Shown: piece by piece, positions 1-11,814 of the stretch
How positions within the stretch are numbered: the first letter of the stretch is position 1
Layout: each line of letters begins with the position of its first letter
Origin: Zingiber officinale
Taxonomy: Eukaryota; Streptophyta; Magnoliopsida; Zingiberales; Zingiberaceae
Reading direction: 5' to 3'
DNA length: 64,000 nucleotides
NCBI RefSeq assembly: GCF_018446385.1
Contig: NC_055999.1
Coordinates: forward strand, 83,804,281-83,868,280
Translations under genes and position numbers: made by a program
Notes under the pieces: generated by a model
Told to the model about the DNA's origin: nothing
The model's input: the letters and a program-made list of their open reading frames with translations, nothing else
Databases searched by the model: none

Positions 1-1373
1 TACTGGACCAGTGGTTGTGGCTACAGCTGATACTACCCCTGAGTTAGATACTGTGGTTCCAGAACAAAGCTTTGTGATACTATGAGGGCACTGGAGTGCT
101 CCTGTCCATGCATGCCATATCTAGCTGCTGCCGGGGGAGCTGTCCTCTGCTAGCTATGCGAAGATTGGGCTCTCCGCCCTCCTCGATAAGTCCTTGTCTG
201 ATTGGGATGTCCATCATGACCAGACACTTCGGAAGCCATATGCTGAGCCTTCAGCGCATAATCTCGGTTCAAGTGCCCAGGCAGTTTGCAATAATAGCAA
301 ACCAACTATCCCAAGGAGCAAGCTATGGTGACGTGGTCTCTGGACCCACATCTGGTGCAGTGAGTATCACTGGCGGGCTGTTTTCGGTTCTGCTTAGAAG
401 ACTAGGAACGTCCTGATGAAGATCGCCCTGACTTCTGAGGCTGACCAGATGCCCCAGAAGTACTCTGACCTGGCCGACCGCGACCACTCTGCTATTGTCT
501 GGTCACTTGTGCCCGCTGGATCTGCCCTGATGTCTGACCCATCTGCTTCCTTTTGCTGTCTGGAAACACTCTCTGATGAGTTGACTCAGTCATGAGGGCT
601 CTGTCCAACGTCTCTAAATAGGATGAACTCCCAAAATCGACAAGCTTTACTTGTAGATATCCATCCAATCCCTGAATAAACTGATGCATACGGGAACTTC
701 CCTCAGCAACTAGTTCTAGACAAAATTTGAGCAACCGGTTAAACTCAGCATTGCACTCTGTCACCGAGCGGTTGTTCTGTCGCAGACTCAGAAAATCTTG
801 CAGGTGTGTCATCTGATATGCCCATGAGAAGTAGCGGCCCTCAAAAGCCTCTCTGAATCTGACCCAGGTGATGTTCTGCTAGCATATGATGGAACGCTGC
901 GTAACCCACCAGGTGTCGGCCTCTTCACGTAAATGGAAAGCAGCCAGCTCTGCTTTCTCCCACTCGGAACAAGCCATGTAGAAGAAGGTCTGCTCCATGG
1001 TCTCTATCCAGGACTGAGCTACACTAAGATCAGTCTCTCCACGGAACAAGGTGAATCGACTTTTCATCGACTTAGACAAAACTGGGATCCGGACTCGTGC
1101 CGCGACAATATCTGTGAGATGGGTAGGGGCGGCTGCAAGAACTGGCGGAACCACTGGAGCTGGTACTATAGGTGGTACCGCTGGATAGACTAGGGGAGGT
1201 ACTCTCGATGCTACTATATAAGCTGGAGCATGTACCACTGGTGGTACTACAGGGTCGATATGGGTGGCCACAGCTGGAGGTACGGTAGGTGGTGGTACCG
1301 AATGTGCTAGCGGTATCACTGGTGGTACCGTAAATACTGTAGGGGTAGGTACAACGTGTGCAGCCAAGGTAGG
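1..1373 (-). pseudogene. Ty3/gypsy gag remnant (element G0)
   Basis: Read on the minus strand, this is the 5' half of a gypsy Gag (capsid and nucleocapsid) protein. From 1367 down to 879 there is a Pro/Val/Ala-rich N-terminus followed by the gag core (LFRGETDLSVAQSWIE, then AFHLREEADTWW). From 812 to 492 the core continues (FNRLLKFCLELVAEG). At 360-319 there is a complete CX2CX4HX4C zinc knuckle (CTRCGSRDHVTIAC). A second knuckle at 299-258 has lost its last Cys (Tyr instead). Stops near 880, 490 and 318 break the frame. The pol part lies beyond the left edge. The 5' part is cut at 1373 by copia A1, so G0 is older than A1. The family is clear; the lineage was not assigned. Confidence 0.85.
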
Positions 1374-3196
1374 TGTTAGTTAGAGCCCTAGAGCCAATCA
1401 TATGATGATTATTGTATGGACTCATTGTATCATATTCCTATATATATAAAGACTTTTGTTTTGGTTGTTATACTTACTTGTATTGGTGCCAAATAACTAA
1501 GTATAATAGCGTCCTTGAGTAGAAGGTTCTTACCTATATCAATCGATTGGTTGAATCGATAGTGAGATGATATAGGGAACACTACTCTTAATCATTCCTA
1601 GTCAAGTATTAACATTCAGGGACAATGTTAATGCAATGAGACTAGCATGTATGTCAACTCGATGACTTGATCTCACAAGTCATGGATATAGAGATATCAT
1701 GTTGACACATGGGTATGTATTGGAGAATGTATACTGAATGACCCGCCATGAGAAAATATCATGGATCGTTATATGAGTGTCATATACTTTCTCATGTGGC
1801 TATTAGTATGACTACTAGTCCTTGGACCTGAAGTCACCATGGTTCCCTACATAAGGAGTTGCATACTTTGGCTTCGTCAAACGTCACCCGTAACTGGGTG
1901 AACTATAAAGGCGATTACTAGGTATGTAACAAATTATACGGAGGGATGTGAGTGATGTAGATGAGATCTATCCCTCCTATATGACGGGAGTGACATCATT
2001 ATTCTTGATAGAGTGAGACCACTAAGTGCATGACCATGCCCAAATGAGTCAATATGAGATATTGAGTTCATTTGATTAGGGTGAGTCTACTTGGAGTTCA
2101 AGATTTAGATTGATTAGAGGATGCCACAGTCTATGCCTCACATTGATCAATCTAGATGTCAAGGATAGAAGGACATTGTCATATATTATGAAGAGTCACA
2201 ATTAGTAGTCACAAGGTGATGTTGGATCTCAACATTCTTGTAACTTGGGTAGTAATGATGTGTTGCTAGATACCGCTCATTACTTATGCTTCTAAATGAG
2301 TTTAGAAGCATTGTAAATGTTACAAGAACCTATAGGGTCACACACAAAGGACAATTAGATGGAGATTCGGTTCATATGATGAACCAAGAGGATTAGGTTC
2401 ATGTGATGAACCGAATTGGATTAACAGTAATCCAAATTAGAAAATTGAGTAAGACTTGATTGAGTTAGACTTGAGTTAGACTCAAGTGAGGCTAGACTTG
2501 AGTTAGACTCAAGTGAGGCTAGACTTGAGTTAGACTCAAGTGAGGCTATACTTGAGTTAGACTCAAGTGAGGCTAGACTTGAGTTAGACTCATGTGAGGC
2601 TAGACTTGAGTTAGACTCAAGTGAGGCTTAATGATGGTATTCATTGAATTTTGAATTCAATGATAAATGGAATTTAATTTGAATTTTAGATTCAAATTTT
2701 GAATGAGTTTCAAAATGGCCATTTAATGAAGAATGAATATTCATTAAATATTCATTAAGGCTCATTAATGAGGCTCATTAATGGTGTTAATGAGCATTAA
2801 CTATTTTCATTAGATGAAAATACTTAAGCCATTTTTTACTCTTATTTTCATAATAGATCATTATTATTTCTTCTTGCTTCTTCTTCTCTCCTCCTCCTCC
2901 TCCTTGGCCAAAACCCTCAAAGAGTGCTAGCACACTCTAAGGTTTCCTCTCCACCTAATTGTTTGTGTGGATACACATAGAGGGGTGTTCAATTGACACC
3001 CTTGAGATCCAGCATCTTCTTGGACAAGCGGGATAAGCGAAGGGCTTCGCATCAAAGGTATAAACTCCTAAACATGTAGATCTAGGATTACAAAACACGT
3101 ACATGAAAAATTTAATATTTGCACGGATTCGGTGGCATGGGATTTCGGGGTTTCCGCAAACCAAAAAGCGATTTTTGCGGCCCGAAAGACCCTACA
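1374..3196 (+). repeat. 5' LTR of copia A1
   Basis: Begins TGTTAG and ends CCTACA directly before the primer site, giving about 1.82 kb. The start is repeated at 8015 and 63912, and inverted at 57655. The stretch from 1764 to the end aligns with 51812-53245. It includes a 27-bp hairpin repeat array at 2467-2628. A pyrimidine-rich stretch near 2873-2905 precedes the last 290 bp. Confidence 0.92.
2467..2628 (+). repeat. 27-bp tandem repeat, six copies, each a hairpin
   Basis: Six uninterrupted 27-bp units fill exactly 162 bp. Each unit holds a 7-bp perfect inverted repeat, CTTGAGT and ACTCAAG, around the 3-base spacer TAG. Unit 4 starts ATA instead of AGA, and unit 5 has a CATG variant. The corresponding part of the A2 LTR (about 52490-52560) has only a single related motif, so the array expanded after the two copies split or in their source. 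Confidence 0.95.
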
Positions 3197-3197
3197 G

Positions 3198-3211
3198 TGG
3201 TATCAGAGCCA
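3198..3211 (+). other. Primer binding site of A1
   Basis: TGGTATCAGAGCCA begins two bases after the LTR end. This is the usual plant initiator tRNA-Met primer match for minus-strand DNA synthesis. Confidence 0.9.
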
Positions 3212-4205
3212 CGTGCGAACATGTACTTATTTTTATTTTAATTTTTATGAAAAATTATAGATCTGTAAGTTTCTGTAAATTTATGATTTTTATGTATTTT
3301 ATGGATATTTTTCTCGTAGAAGCGAAGCAACAAGTGTTTGAACACTTGTAGGCTTCGACTACCGAGAAACACCTTCCGAAACGACAAGGTCTCGCCCAAA
3401 ATATTTTGGGAAAGTGGGTCAAGGCACTGTAAGATCGTCATAGGATACTCGTGAGACTCATATCGCGAGAAGGGGCGCTGCCCCTAACCCCGCAAGGGGC
3501 ATTGTCCAGCGATCGCGCCCGAAAATCGCTATACAGGACCGCCGGGAAGTTACGACTCGTAAAATCGTAAAAATCAGTAGTAAAATTACAGAAATTATGG
3601 AAATTACATAATTTAGAATTATGTATAATTTTTGTGATGGTCATGGCCCAAATACCCAATAATATTGGACAAAATGTGTTGCAATTCATAATATGGCCTG
3701 CGTGTCATTTTGTGTGTTTGTGCGTGTTGTATATGATCGTGACCTGCGTGTCGTGCCTTCCTTTATTTTATATTCCTACTGTAAATAGTTTAGACTTGAA
3801 TGTAACTCGAGTTTCAAATTTGTAATGTACAAAAATTGAAGCGGTGGAAGGTCCACTCAAGGAGGAGTTACGAGGAGGGTGCGAGCAACACATGGTGGTT
3901 AAAGGGAGGAGCTTGGAGAAGCTGTTGACCCTAGGTTGACCATCTGATCTTCTCATTGGCTTGAGAAGATCGTAGTAGGGCCATGACTAATCACAATTTA
4001 ATTAATTGCTTGTGTGTGTGTATGTGATGCATGCTAGAGTAGATTAATTAATTAGTGCCTTAACGATTAGATTAGATCTAAATCACGTATATGATGCACC
4101 ACGATTAGATTAGATCTAAATCGCGTATATGATACATATTAACGATTATATTAGATCTAAATCATGTCAACTCAAAATGTCTACCATGCCGTGATACTGA
4201 TCAAG
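3212..4205 (+). other. A1 untranslated leader
   Basis: No coding potential was found between the primer site and the gag remnant. It aligns with the start of the A2 leader but is shorter (A2 leader 53261-54736), so A1 has lost a few hundred bases here. A short tandem repeat lies at 4063-4166. Confidence 0.7.
4063..4166 (+). repeat. Short tandem repeat in the A1 leader
   Basis: Two copies of about 38-41 bp and a partial third, each starting ACGATTAGATTAGATCTAAA or a close variant. The A2 leader has a single related unit near 54106-54135. Confidence 0.8.
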
Positions 4206-7200
4206 ATGTCTACCTGCCACTGCCACGCGAGCTGACCGAGATGCTTACAAGAAGCATCAAGATGACGCATTAGATGTGTCCTATCTCATGCTCGCGACCA
4301 TGAACTCTGAGCTTCAGAAGCAACACGAGTTGATGGGTGCTTATGACTTCGTCAACTATATCAAGGACAAGCAAGGCATGAGAGATTCGATATCTCTAAG
4401 GCACTGTTTCAGTGCAAGATGCAAGACGGGACTCCCGTAGGTCCATATATACTCAAGATGATTGGGTACATAGAAAACCTACAAAGGTTGAGATTTCTCC
4501 TTGGCCAAGAGCTGGCCACTGACTTGATCTTGCAGTCCTTGCCAGAGAGCTACAGTCAATTTGTCATGAATTACAACATGAACGAAATTGACAAGCCACT
4601 GCCCGAGCTGCTTAGCATGTTGAGAACTACTGAGCTCAACCTTAAGAAGGTTAAGCCTAACTCCATTCTGATGGTGCAAAGGCACAAAGGCAAGGGCAAG
4701 CCTAAACGCAAGGGAAAGTCCCAAGCCAAGGGCTAAGGCAAGGCATTGAAACCCAAAGGAGGGGTTGCCAAGGATGCTACTTGCTTCCACTGCGGTCAGA
4801 CCGGACACTGGAAGAGGAGCTGCAAAGTGTACCTAGAAGATCTTAAGAAGAAGAGAAGTGAGACTTCCACTTCAGGTATATATGTTATAGAAGTCAATCT
4901 ATCTATTTCTTCATCATGGGTATTAGATACCGGATGTGCTTCTCACATTTGTACTAATGTGCAGGTGCTGAGAAATAACAGAGCATTGACGAAGGACGAG
5001 GTCGACCTACGCGTAGGCAATGGAGCACGGGTTGCTGCTGTTGCTGTAGGGACTTATTCTCTATCTCTGCCCTCTGGGCTTGTACTAGAATTAGATGATT
5101 GTTGTTATGTTCCTGCTCTTACTAAGAACATTATATCAATTTCTTGTTTGGACAAGAAAGACTTTTCATTTATAATAAACAACAAATGTTGTTCAGTTTA
5201 TTTAAATGATATGTTCTATTGTAGTGCACCTCTGATTAACGGACTCTATATTCTAGACTTAGAGAACCCCATCTATAACATAAATACCAAAAGGTTCAAA
5301 TCAAATGAAATGAACCAAACCTATCTCTAGCACTATCGCTTAGGTCATATAAATGACAAACACTTATCCCAGCTCTATAAAGATGGTTTGCTGGACTCAT
5401 TTGATTTTGAATCATATGAGACATGTGAGTCATGCCTACTGGGCAAGATGACCAAGATTCCCTTTAGTGGACACAGCGAGAGAGTGACTGGCTTGTTAGG
5501 ACTTATACATAGTGATGTATGTGGACCTTTCAATGTCGCTGCTAGAGGTGGTTATAGGTACTTCATTACATTTACTGATGACTTCAGTAGATATGGTTAT
5601 GTGTATCAGATGACACATAAGTCTGAATCCTTTGAAAAGTTTAAAGAATTCAAGAATGAAGTGCAAAACCAGCTTGGCAAGAGTATTAAGATATTTCGAT
5701 CAGATCGAGGTGGTGAATACCTTAGCCATGAGTTTCATGACTATCTAGTTGAGTGTGGGATTCTATCCCAACTCACTCCTCCTGGAACACCACAGTCGAA
5801 TGATGTATCCGAACGGAGGAATCATACCCTATTAGATATGATGCTATCTATGATGAGTCACACAGATCTTCCTATGTCTCTTTGGGGCTATGTTCTAGAC
5901 ACAACATCCTTCATACTCAACCGAGTTCCATCTAAGGCTGTTATAAAGATACCATATAGGATATGGACTGGGAGAGATACCCAGGTGTCTTTTATGAGGA
6001 TTTGGGGTTGAGAGGCTTACGTTCGACGTCAAGTCTCAGATAAACTGGGACCCAAATCCGATAAGTGCTATTTTATTGGATATCCCAAGGAAACTAAGGG
6101 ATATTACTTCTATATTCCCAGTCAACACAAAGTAGTTGTGGCTAAGATTGGGGTATTTCTAGAAAGGGATTTTGTTTCTAGAAAAACTAGTGGGAGTATG
6201 TTCAATCTTGAAGAAGTTCAAGATATTGACCATAGCACTGAAGCCTCGATGGAAGTTGAATTGGAACCACAAAGTGTTGTGGATGATGTTGTCCCACAAG
6301 GAGTTGAGGAACAACAACCAGTTCAAGTAGACCTACCTCTTCGTAGGTCTGATAGGGTACGTCGTCAGCTTGAGAGATATTCATTTCTCTTGTCTGACCA
6401 TGATGACATTGTGCTCATTGAGGACGAGCCTACCTCTTATCAGGAAGCTGTGATGAGACCAGATTTTGAGTCATGGCTAGAAGCTATGAGATCCGAAATG
6501 GAATCCATGTACACCAACCAAGTATGGACTTTGGTTGATCCACCTGAAGGGGTGAAAGCCATTGGGTGTAAGTGGGTTTTTAAGAGAAAGACTGACATGG
6601 ATGGATTTATATATAAGGGTTGTCTGATAGCTAAAGGTTTCAAGCAAATTCATGGTATTGACTATGATGAAACCTTTTCTCTAGTAGTGATGTTTAAGTC
6701 CATTCGGATCATGCTTGCTATTGCAGCGTACCACGATTATGAGATCTGGCAGATGGATGTCAAAACCGCGTTTCTGAATGGAAACCTAATCGAGGATGTG
6801 TACCTGACACAACCTGAGGATTTTGTAGATCCGCAGCATACTGGCAGAGTATGCAAGCTGCATAGGTCCATTTATGGACTAAAGCAAGCTTCTCGGAGCT
6901 GGAATCTTCGATTCGATGATGCAATCAAATAGTTTGGTTTCATCAAGAATGAAGATGAACCTTGTGTCTACAAGAAGGTTGTAGGGAGCACAGTTGTCAT
7001 CCTTGTATTATATGTGGATGACATACTACTCATTGGGAACGACATCCCTTTGCTGTAGTCTGTAAAGACTTGGCTAGGGACTTGTTTCTCAATGAAGGAC
7101 TTAGGTGAAGCATCCCGCATTCTAGGAATAAAGATCTATAGAGATAGATCTAGGAGATTGCTTGGCCTAAGCCAGAGTACATATATTGACAAGGTATTAC

Positions 7201-8000
7201 TACGGTTTGCCATGCAGAACTCCAAGAAGGGATTTCTGCCGATGTCACATGGTGTGAGTCTTTCTAAGACTCAAGGTCCCTCTTCTAGAGAGGAGAGAGA
7301 CCGCATGGATAAGATCCCTTATGCTTCAGTTATAGGATCTATCATGTACGTCATGCTATGTACTCGTCCTGATGTCTCGTATGCTTTGAGCATGACGAGC
7401 AGATACTAGTCATATCCTAGTGAAAGTCACTGGATAGCGGTCAAGAATATTCTTAAGTACTTGAGAAGGACTAAAGAATATTTATTGATATATGGAGGCG
7501 ATGACGAGCTAGCTGTAAAGGGTTACAGTGATGCTAGCTTCCAAACTAACCAGGATGATTATTGATCGCAGTCTGGGTTCGTGTTTTGCATAAATGGTGG
7601 TGCTGTGAGCTGGAAGAGTTTGAAGCAGGACACAGTCGCTGATTCTACAACAGAGACCGAGTATATTGCTGCATCAGAAGTAGCAAAGGAGGCAGTTTGG
7701 ATCCGTAAGTTCATTACTGAGCATGGGGTGGCTCCTAGCATAGCCGATCCGATAGAGCTCTATTGTGACAACAATGGAGCAATTGCACAGGCTAAGGAAC
7801 CTCGCTCACACCAGCTGACCAAACACATACTACGGCGCTTCCATCTCATTCGAGAGATCATCGATTGAAGAGATGTGAAGATTTGCAGAGTACCAACAGA
7901 GGCTAACATCGCTGATCCCTTGACCAAGGCTTTGGCACAAAGAAAGCATGATGGTCACACTAGGTCATTGGGCCTTAGAGCCTACACTGATTGGCACTAG
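4206..8000 (+). pseudogene. A1 copia gag-pol polyprotein, broken
   Basis: Order seen: gag core (4419-4736); CCHC knuckle CFHCGQTGHWKRSC (4782-4823); aspartic protease with DTGCAS at 4926; integrase with zinc-binding end (CESC) and core signatures HSDVCGP (near 5508), RSDRGGEY (5698-5721) and SERRNHT; RT from WLEAMRSEM (near 6472) to YVDD (7011-7022); RNase H (7520-7870) ending DWH at 8000. The N-terminal part of gag is deleted just after the likely ATG at 4206. In-frame stops occur at about 4734, 5328, 6009, 6930, 7055, 7407, 7562 and 7866. The first (after SQAKG) and the one in RT (after DDAIK) also occur in A2. No product is expected. Confidence 0.92.
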
Positions 8001-8003
8001 TGC

Positions 8004-8014
8004 TAGTGGGAGAT
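8004..8014 (+). other. Polypurine tract of A1
   Basis: A short purine-rich stretch (AGTGGGAGA core) immediately before the 3' LTR, where plus-strand DNA synthesis starts. The same sequence precedes the A2 3' LTR at 63901-63911. Confidence 0.75.
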
Positions 8015-8426
8015 TGTTAATTAGAGCCCTAGAGCCAATCATATGATGATTATTGTATGGACTCATTGTATCATATTCCTATATATATAAAGACTTTTGT
8101 TTTGGTTATTATACTTACTTGTATTGATACCAAATAACTAAGTATAATAGCGTCCTTGAGTAGAAGGTTCTTACCTATATCAATCGATTGGTTGAATCGA
8201 TAGAGAGATGATATAGGGAACACTACTCTTAATCATTCCTAGTCAAGTATTAACATTCAGGGACAATGTTAATGCAATGAGACTAGCATGTAGGTCAACT
8301 CGATGACTTGATCTCACAAGTCATGGATATAGATATATCAAGTTGACACATGGGTATGCATTGGAGAATGTATACTGAATGACCCACCATGAGAAAGTAT
8401 CATGGATGGTTATATGAGTGTCATAT
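8015..8426 (+). repeat. 3' LTR of A1, first 412 bp
   Basis: Starts TGTTAATTAG and follows the 5' LTR closely until GTGTCATAT at 8426, where the gypsy G1 LTR (TGTAACGCC) begins. The remaining ~1.4 kb of this LTR is not found to the right, so a deletion or later recombination is needed in addition to simple insertion. Confidence 0.9.
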
Positions 8427-8666
8427 TGTAACGCCCCGCCTTCTACTGGCTAAGCTGTAAGGCCAGACCGTCACATTATGTTGTGCTAAGCTACGAGTTG
8501 CGAAGAAGCGAACTAATTTAAAGCTTATTTCATGCTAATGACTGTTACAAGCTGTAGCTTCTGTTCATAATGTCTTTTCATTATACTACATATGCTAAGA
8601 GATGGAACCTAATCTTCCGAATGGCCTAGCGACTGTACACAGAGCTCCCTAGCCAACCTCAGGCCT

Positions 8667-8998
8667 TCCAATTGATCGGTGGATCGATTGGAGTTATTTG
8701 ATCAATCCACTGATCGATTCAGCGCGCTACTATGCATGGGGTAATATTCTGGATCGATCAACTGATCGATCCAGACTTGTCAATCGATCCAGTGATCGAT
8801 TCCGAAGTTCTCTGTTCGCGAGAGCTAATTCCTCGATCGATCGGTTGATCGATCCCTTAACCTTCTGTTCGTGACAGAATGCGACTGGATCGATCTACGG
8901 ATCGATCCAGAAGCTTACTATTAGCGGAAACAAGCTCCCCAATCGAACAGCTGATCGATTGAGGACCCCCAATCGATCGGCTGATCGATTGGGGTTTT
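8667..8998. repeat. Array of ATCGATC palindromic boxes in the G1 LTR
   Basis: At least seven paired boxes of the form GATCGAT, 3-6 bases, GATCGAT/ATCGATC, flanked by CCA/TGG arms, each able to form a short hairpin. The sister LTR (15803-16086) has the same array minus one box; the lost 38 bp lie between direct copies of GGATCGAT. Function unknown. The array sits in the U5/R side of the minus-strand LTR. Confidence 0.85.
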
Positions 8999-9736
8999 TG
9001 ATTTCGTATCAGAAATCTGATTTCAGCACTGTTTCGTGCCCAATTCACATTCATAGGTTTTAAAGTGGCTGAAAAACATACTAATGACCATTAACTAGCA
9101 TTCTAAATATGATCACTAACAATCTAAGCAGATCTTTCATGATTCAAAACGTTAAAATAACTAGAAGTGCAGAAAAGTAATAACATAAGCAAATGCTAAA
9201 GGTTTCTAATTTCGCTAGTTTCTCCAAGATCTTTATTCCATGTCCCCATCCACACACATCTTCACTGCATTGACCTCCAACCTCCGCTAGTCCATCTTTC
9301 CTTTACCTTTATCTGCAGTATAAGGGAAAGAAGTATCTGTAAGCTTACGCTTAGTAAGAAACCATCTACCTCACAAAACCATGCATACGATGCAATTTAT
9401 GCTTTGGAAACATGCTATTTGAAATATGTGCTGAACATGCTAAAACATGGCATTCTGGCATACAAAAAATAGAAAACAAAAGCTGGTCATAGCGACATCT
9501 TCTGGTATCAACAAGATAGAACTAAACTGATACAATTGCTAACTAAACCCTTGCTAAGCTGGTATAAATCCTGAACTGTAATCACATACTAAATTATGAG
9601 GCTTTGAAAAACTATTTATCATAAATAGATGAAAATACTAATCATACTGCTGATGGACCCGGCAACTGTACTTGATATGCGCGCATCCCTAACTAGACCC
9701 GGGGTTGCAAGTCCCGAATTTAGTAGAGTTACTAGG

Positions 9737-9925
9737 TTATCTAAACCTAGGGACGACTGTGGGAGCCCAGCCCATGGACAACTGAAGTCTAGTACAGTGC
9801 CACTGAAAAGTAAAATACTGATTTGTAGCTGATATACTTTACCTTGATCTTACTAGGTTATCTGAACCTAGAACTAGGTTGTCTGAACCTAGAGGCGACT
9901 GTGGGAGCCCACCCATTGGACCGTA
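9737..9925. repeat. Repeated CTAGGTT..AACCTAG hairpins in the G1 LTR
   Basis: Three copies of an inverted repeat with arms CTAGGTT and AACCTAG, two of them followed by a GCGACTGTGGGAGCCC-like tail. They are kept in the sister LTR at about 16831-17006. Confidence 0.75.
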
Positions 9926-10696
9926 GTCCCATAAAAGCTATAGCACGACTAAATATGCTGTAAAATGCTTCTACTGCATTTATCTAAACTATTGAAATGC
10001 CTATGGTGGCATTTTACTGAACAACGCATTAAAGCAAACACTTGGTGTGCGCTAATTTACACCCTATATACTGAAAATTCTGCATATGGCTAAACTAATG
10101 CATAAAATATACGAAGAGCTACTTATACTGCAGGTGAGGGGTTTCTTACATCCTGCGCTAGTTTTCCTTACGATCTGACAGCTAGGTTTTTCCGGAAAGA
10201 CGATCTTCTCGACGATCTTCCTACGTCTACGTGTTCTTCTCACGGAGGAAAGCGTCCTCGTACCGGAGTTGTCGCCGGAAAATGCTCTTGGAGCCTTTGG
10301 GACGGAACCCTAGCCCTTGGGGCTTGGTGCGCCGAGAGAAGAAGAGAAGGAGAGGGGCGGCGTGACTAGGGTTGAGGGAAAAGAATTGTCGTTAAAAACA
10401 ATTCTCCACTTAATGATTTTCCTATTTATATTAAGTGGTTAATTCACCCAACCTAAATATAAATACAATTGATTCCCTTTCTTTCAGCACGGCCCTGCTG
10501 GGTTCACTTGGTCACTAGAGTCATCACTAAAGCATAAGGTCTAGTAGGTCTCGGGTTCAATACCCACGTAGGTCATTTTACGGTTCTATTTGTTTTTGCT
10601 ACTTCCACTATTATAAAAATTCCATAAAAATATCCTAAAATCCAGATAAATAGTAGGATATTTATAAAAGTCTTTTGAGAATTTTTGGGTATTACA

Positions 10697-10709
10697 ATCC
10701 CCCATACCT
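10697..10709 (-). other. Polypurine tract of G1
   Basis: On the minus strand GGTATGGGGGAT lies directly before the 3' LTR start TGTAATACCC. The copy at 17789-17800 is the same with one change. Confidence 0.8.
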
Positions 10710-10731
10710 TATAAAAAGTTCGTCCTCGAAC

Positions 10732-11814
10732 TTATAATAACTCTGGGTACTTCTGTCTCATACTGGCTTCTGTTTCCCAAGTCGCCTCTTCTGCTGTGTG
10801 ATTTTGCCAAAGGACTTTAACTAATGGTACTTCTTTGTTCCGCAATTTCTTAACTGCTCGGTCTATTATCTGCATAGGCCGACTATCATAGCTGAGGTCT
10901 TCGCGGACTCGTACCGACTATGGCTCAATCACCTGGGTGGCATCTGGGATATGCTTCTTCAACATAGAGACATGAAATACATTATGGATGGCTGTCATCT
11001 CCTGGGGTAGCTCTAGCTCATATGCTACCTTACCAACTCTTCTAGTGATAAGGTATGGTCCCACATATCTGGGACTTAATTTGCCCTTCTTCCCAAAACG
11101 CATTACTCCTTTCATGGGAGCTACTATGAGGAACACTGAATCCCCAACTGAAAACTCTAAGGGTCTGCACCGTATATCAGCATAGCTTTTCTGGCGGCTC
11201 TGAGCTGTCTCTATCCTCTTGCGGATCTGCTGTATAGCTACTGTGGTCTCTGCTACTAGATCTGTCTAGAGTTCTAGTTCTTTCTGTTCACCACTCTCAT
11301 ACCAGCAGATTGGAGATCTACACCTCCGCCCGTAGAGAGTCTCGTAAGGTGCCATACCGATAGTGGCTTGATAGCTGTTGTTGTATGCAAATTCTGCTAA
11401 ACTCAGATATTTGCACCAACTTCCCTTGAAGTCTAGGGCACACGCTCGGAGCATATCTTCGAGTACCTGATTTACCCGCTCCGTCTGACTATCTGTCTGA
11501 GGATGGAAAGCTGTGCTAAACTTTAACTTAGTGCCCAATGCTGACTGCACACACTCCCAGAAGTGTGATGTGAATCGACTGTCTCTGTCTGAAATAATGG
11601 TTCGTAGGACTCCATGTAGTCTGACAATCTCCTTGAGATACAACTGAGCTAGCTGCTCCATGGAGTAGGATATCCTGATAGCTAAGAAGTGGGCTCATTT
11701 AGTCAATCTGTCGACTATTACCCAGATGACATCAAAACCATTCGTGGTTCTGGGTAGTCCCACTATAAAATCCATGGAAGTATTCTCCCACTTCCATTCT
11801 GGGATCTGAATGAG
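10732..11814 (-). pseudogene. G1 integrase core, C-terminal domain and chromodomain
   Basis: Minus-strand continuation of pol. The core begins with IPEWKWENTSMDFIVGLPR near 11800. It continues through IISDRDSRFTSHFW and a TAFHPQTDSQTERVNQ stretch; the first and second catalytic Asp and the Glu region are visible. The GPY/F-like part is GKLSPRYVGPYLI (about 11075). A chromodomain (DSRPMQIIDRAVKKL to EEATWETEASMRQKYPEL) ends at the TAA at 10732-10734. In-frame stops interrupt it after RLTK (about 11698), after KELEL (11264) and after QVIEP (10917). The rest is well preserved, so the protein was lost recently. Confidence 0.92.

Larger units (their letters stand above)
1374..8426 (+). mobile_element. 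Ty1/copia retrotransposon A1 (3' LTR truncated)
   Basis: A copia element with a 5' LTR (1374-3196), tRNA-Met-type primer site, decayed gag-pol in the copia order (gag, PR, IN, RT, RNase H), polypurine tract and the first 412 bp of the 3' LTR. It sits inside gypsy gag G0. Its right end was removed by gypsy G1 at 8427, so its TSD (left flank GTAGG, 1369-1373) cannot be checked here. The A2 copy at 51812-64000 belongs to the same family and is used for comparison. A1 lacks about 150 bp at the start of gag and part of the leader that A2 has. It cannot be autonomous. Confidence 0.93.
8427..10696 (-). repeat. 3' LTR of G1 (about 2.27 kb)
   Basis: On the plus strand it runs from TGTAACGCCCC to GGTATTACA. 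It matches 15560-17788 along its full length apart from small changes and a 38-bp unit in the palindrome array at 8667-8998. It also holds repeats of the motif ACTAGGTTATCTGAACCTAG around 9740-9895, each a 7-bp inverted repeat. Confidence 0.94.

Noticed and set aside
96-416. 106-codon plus-strand open frame at the left edge
   Set aside because: Antisense shadow of the gypsy gag knuckle region.
2467-2628. CRISPR-like regular repeats
   Set aside because: Units are contiguous with no unique spacers, and the context is a plant LTR; a minisatellite.
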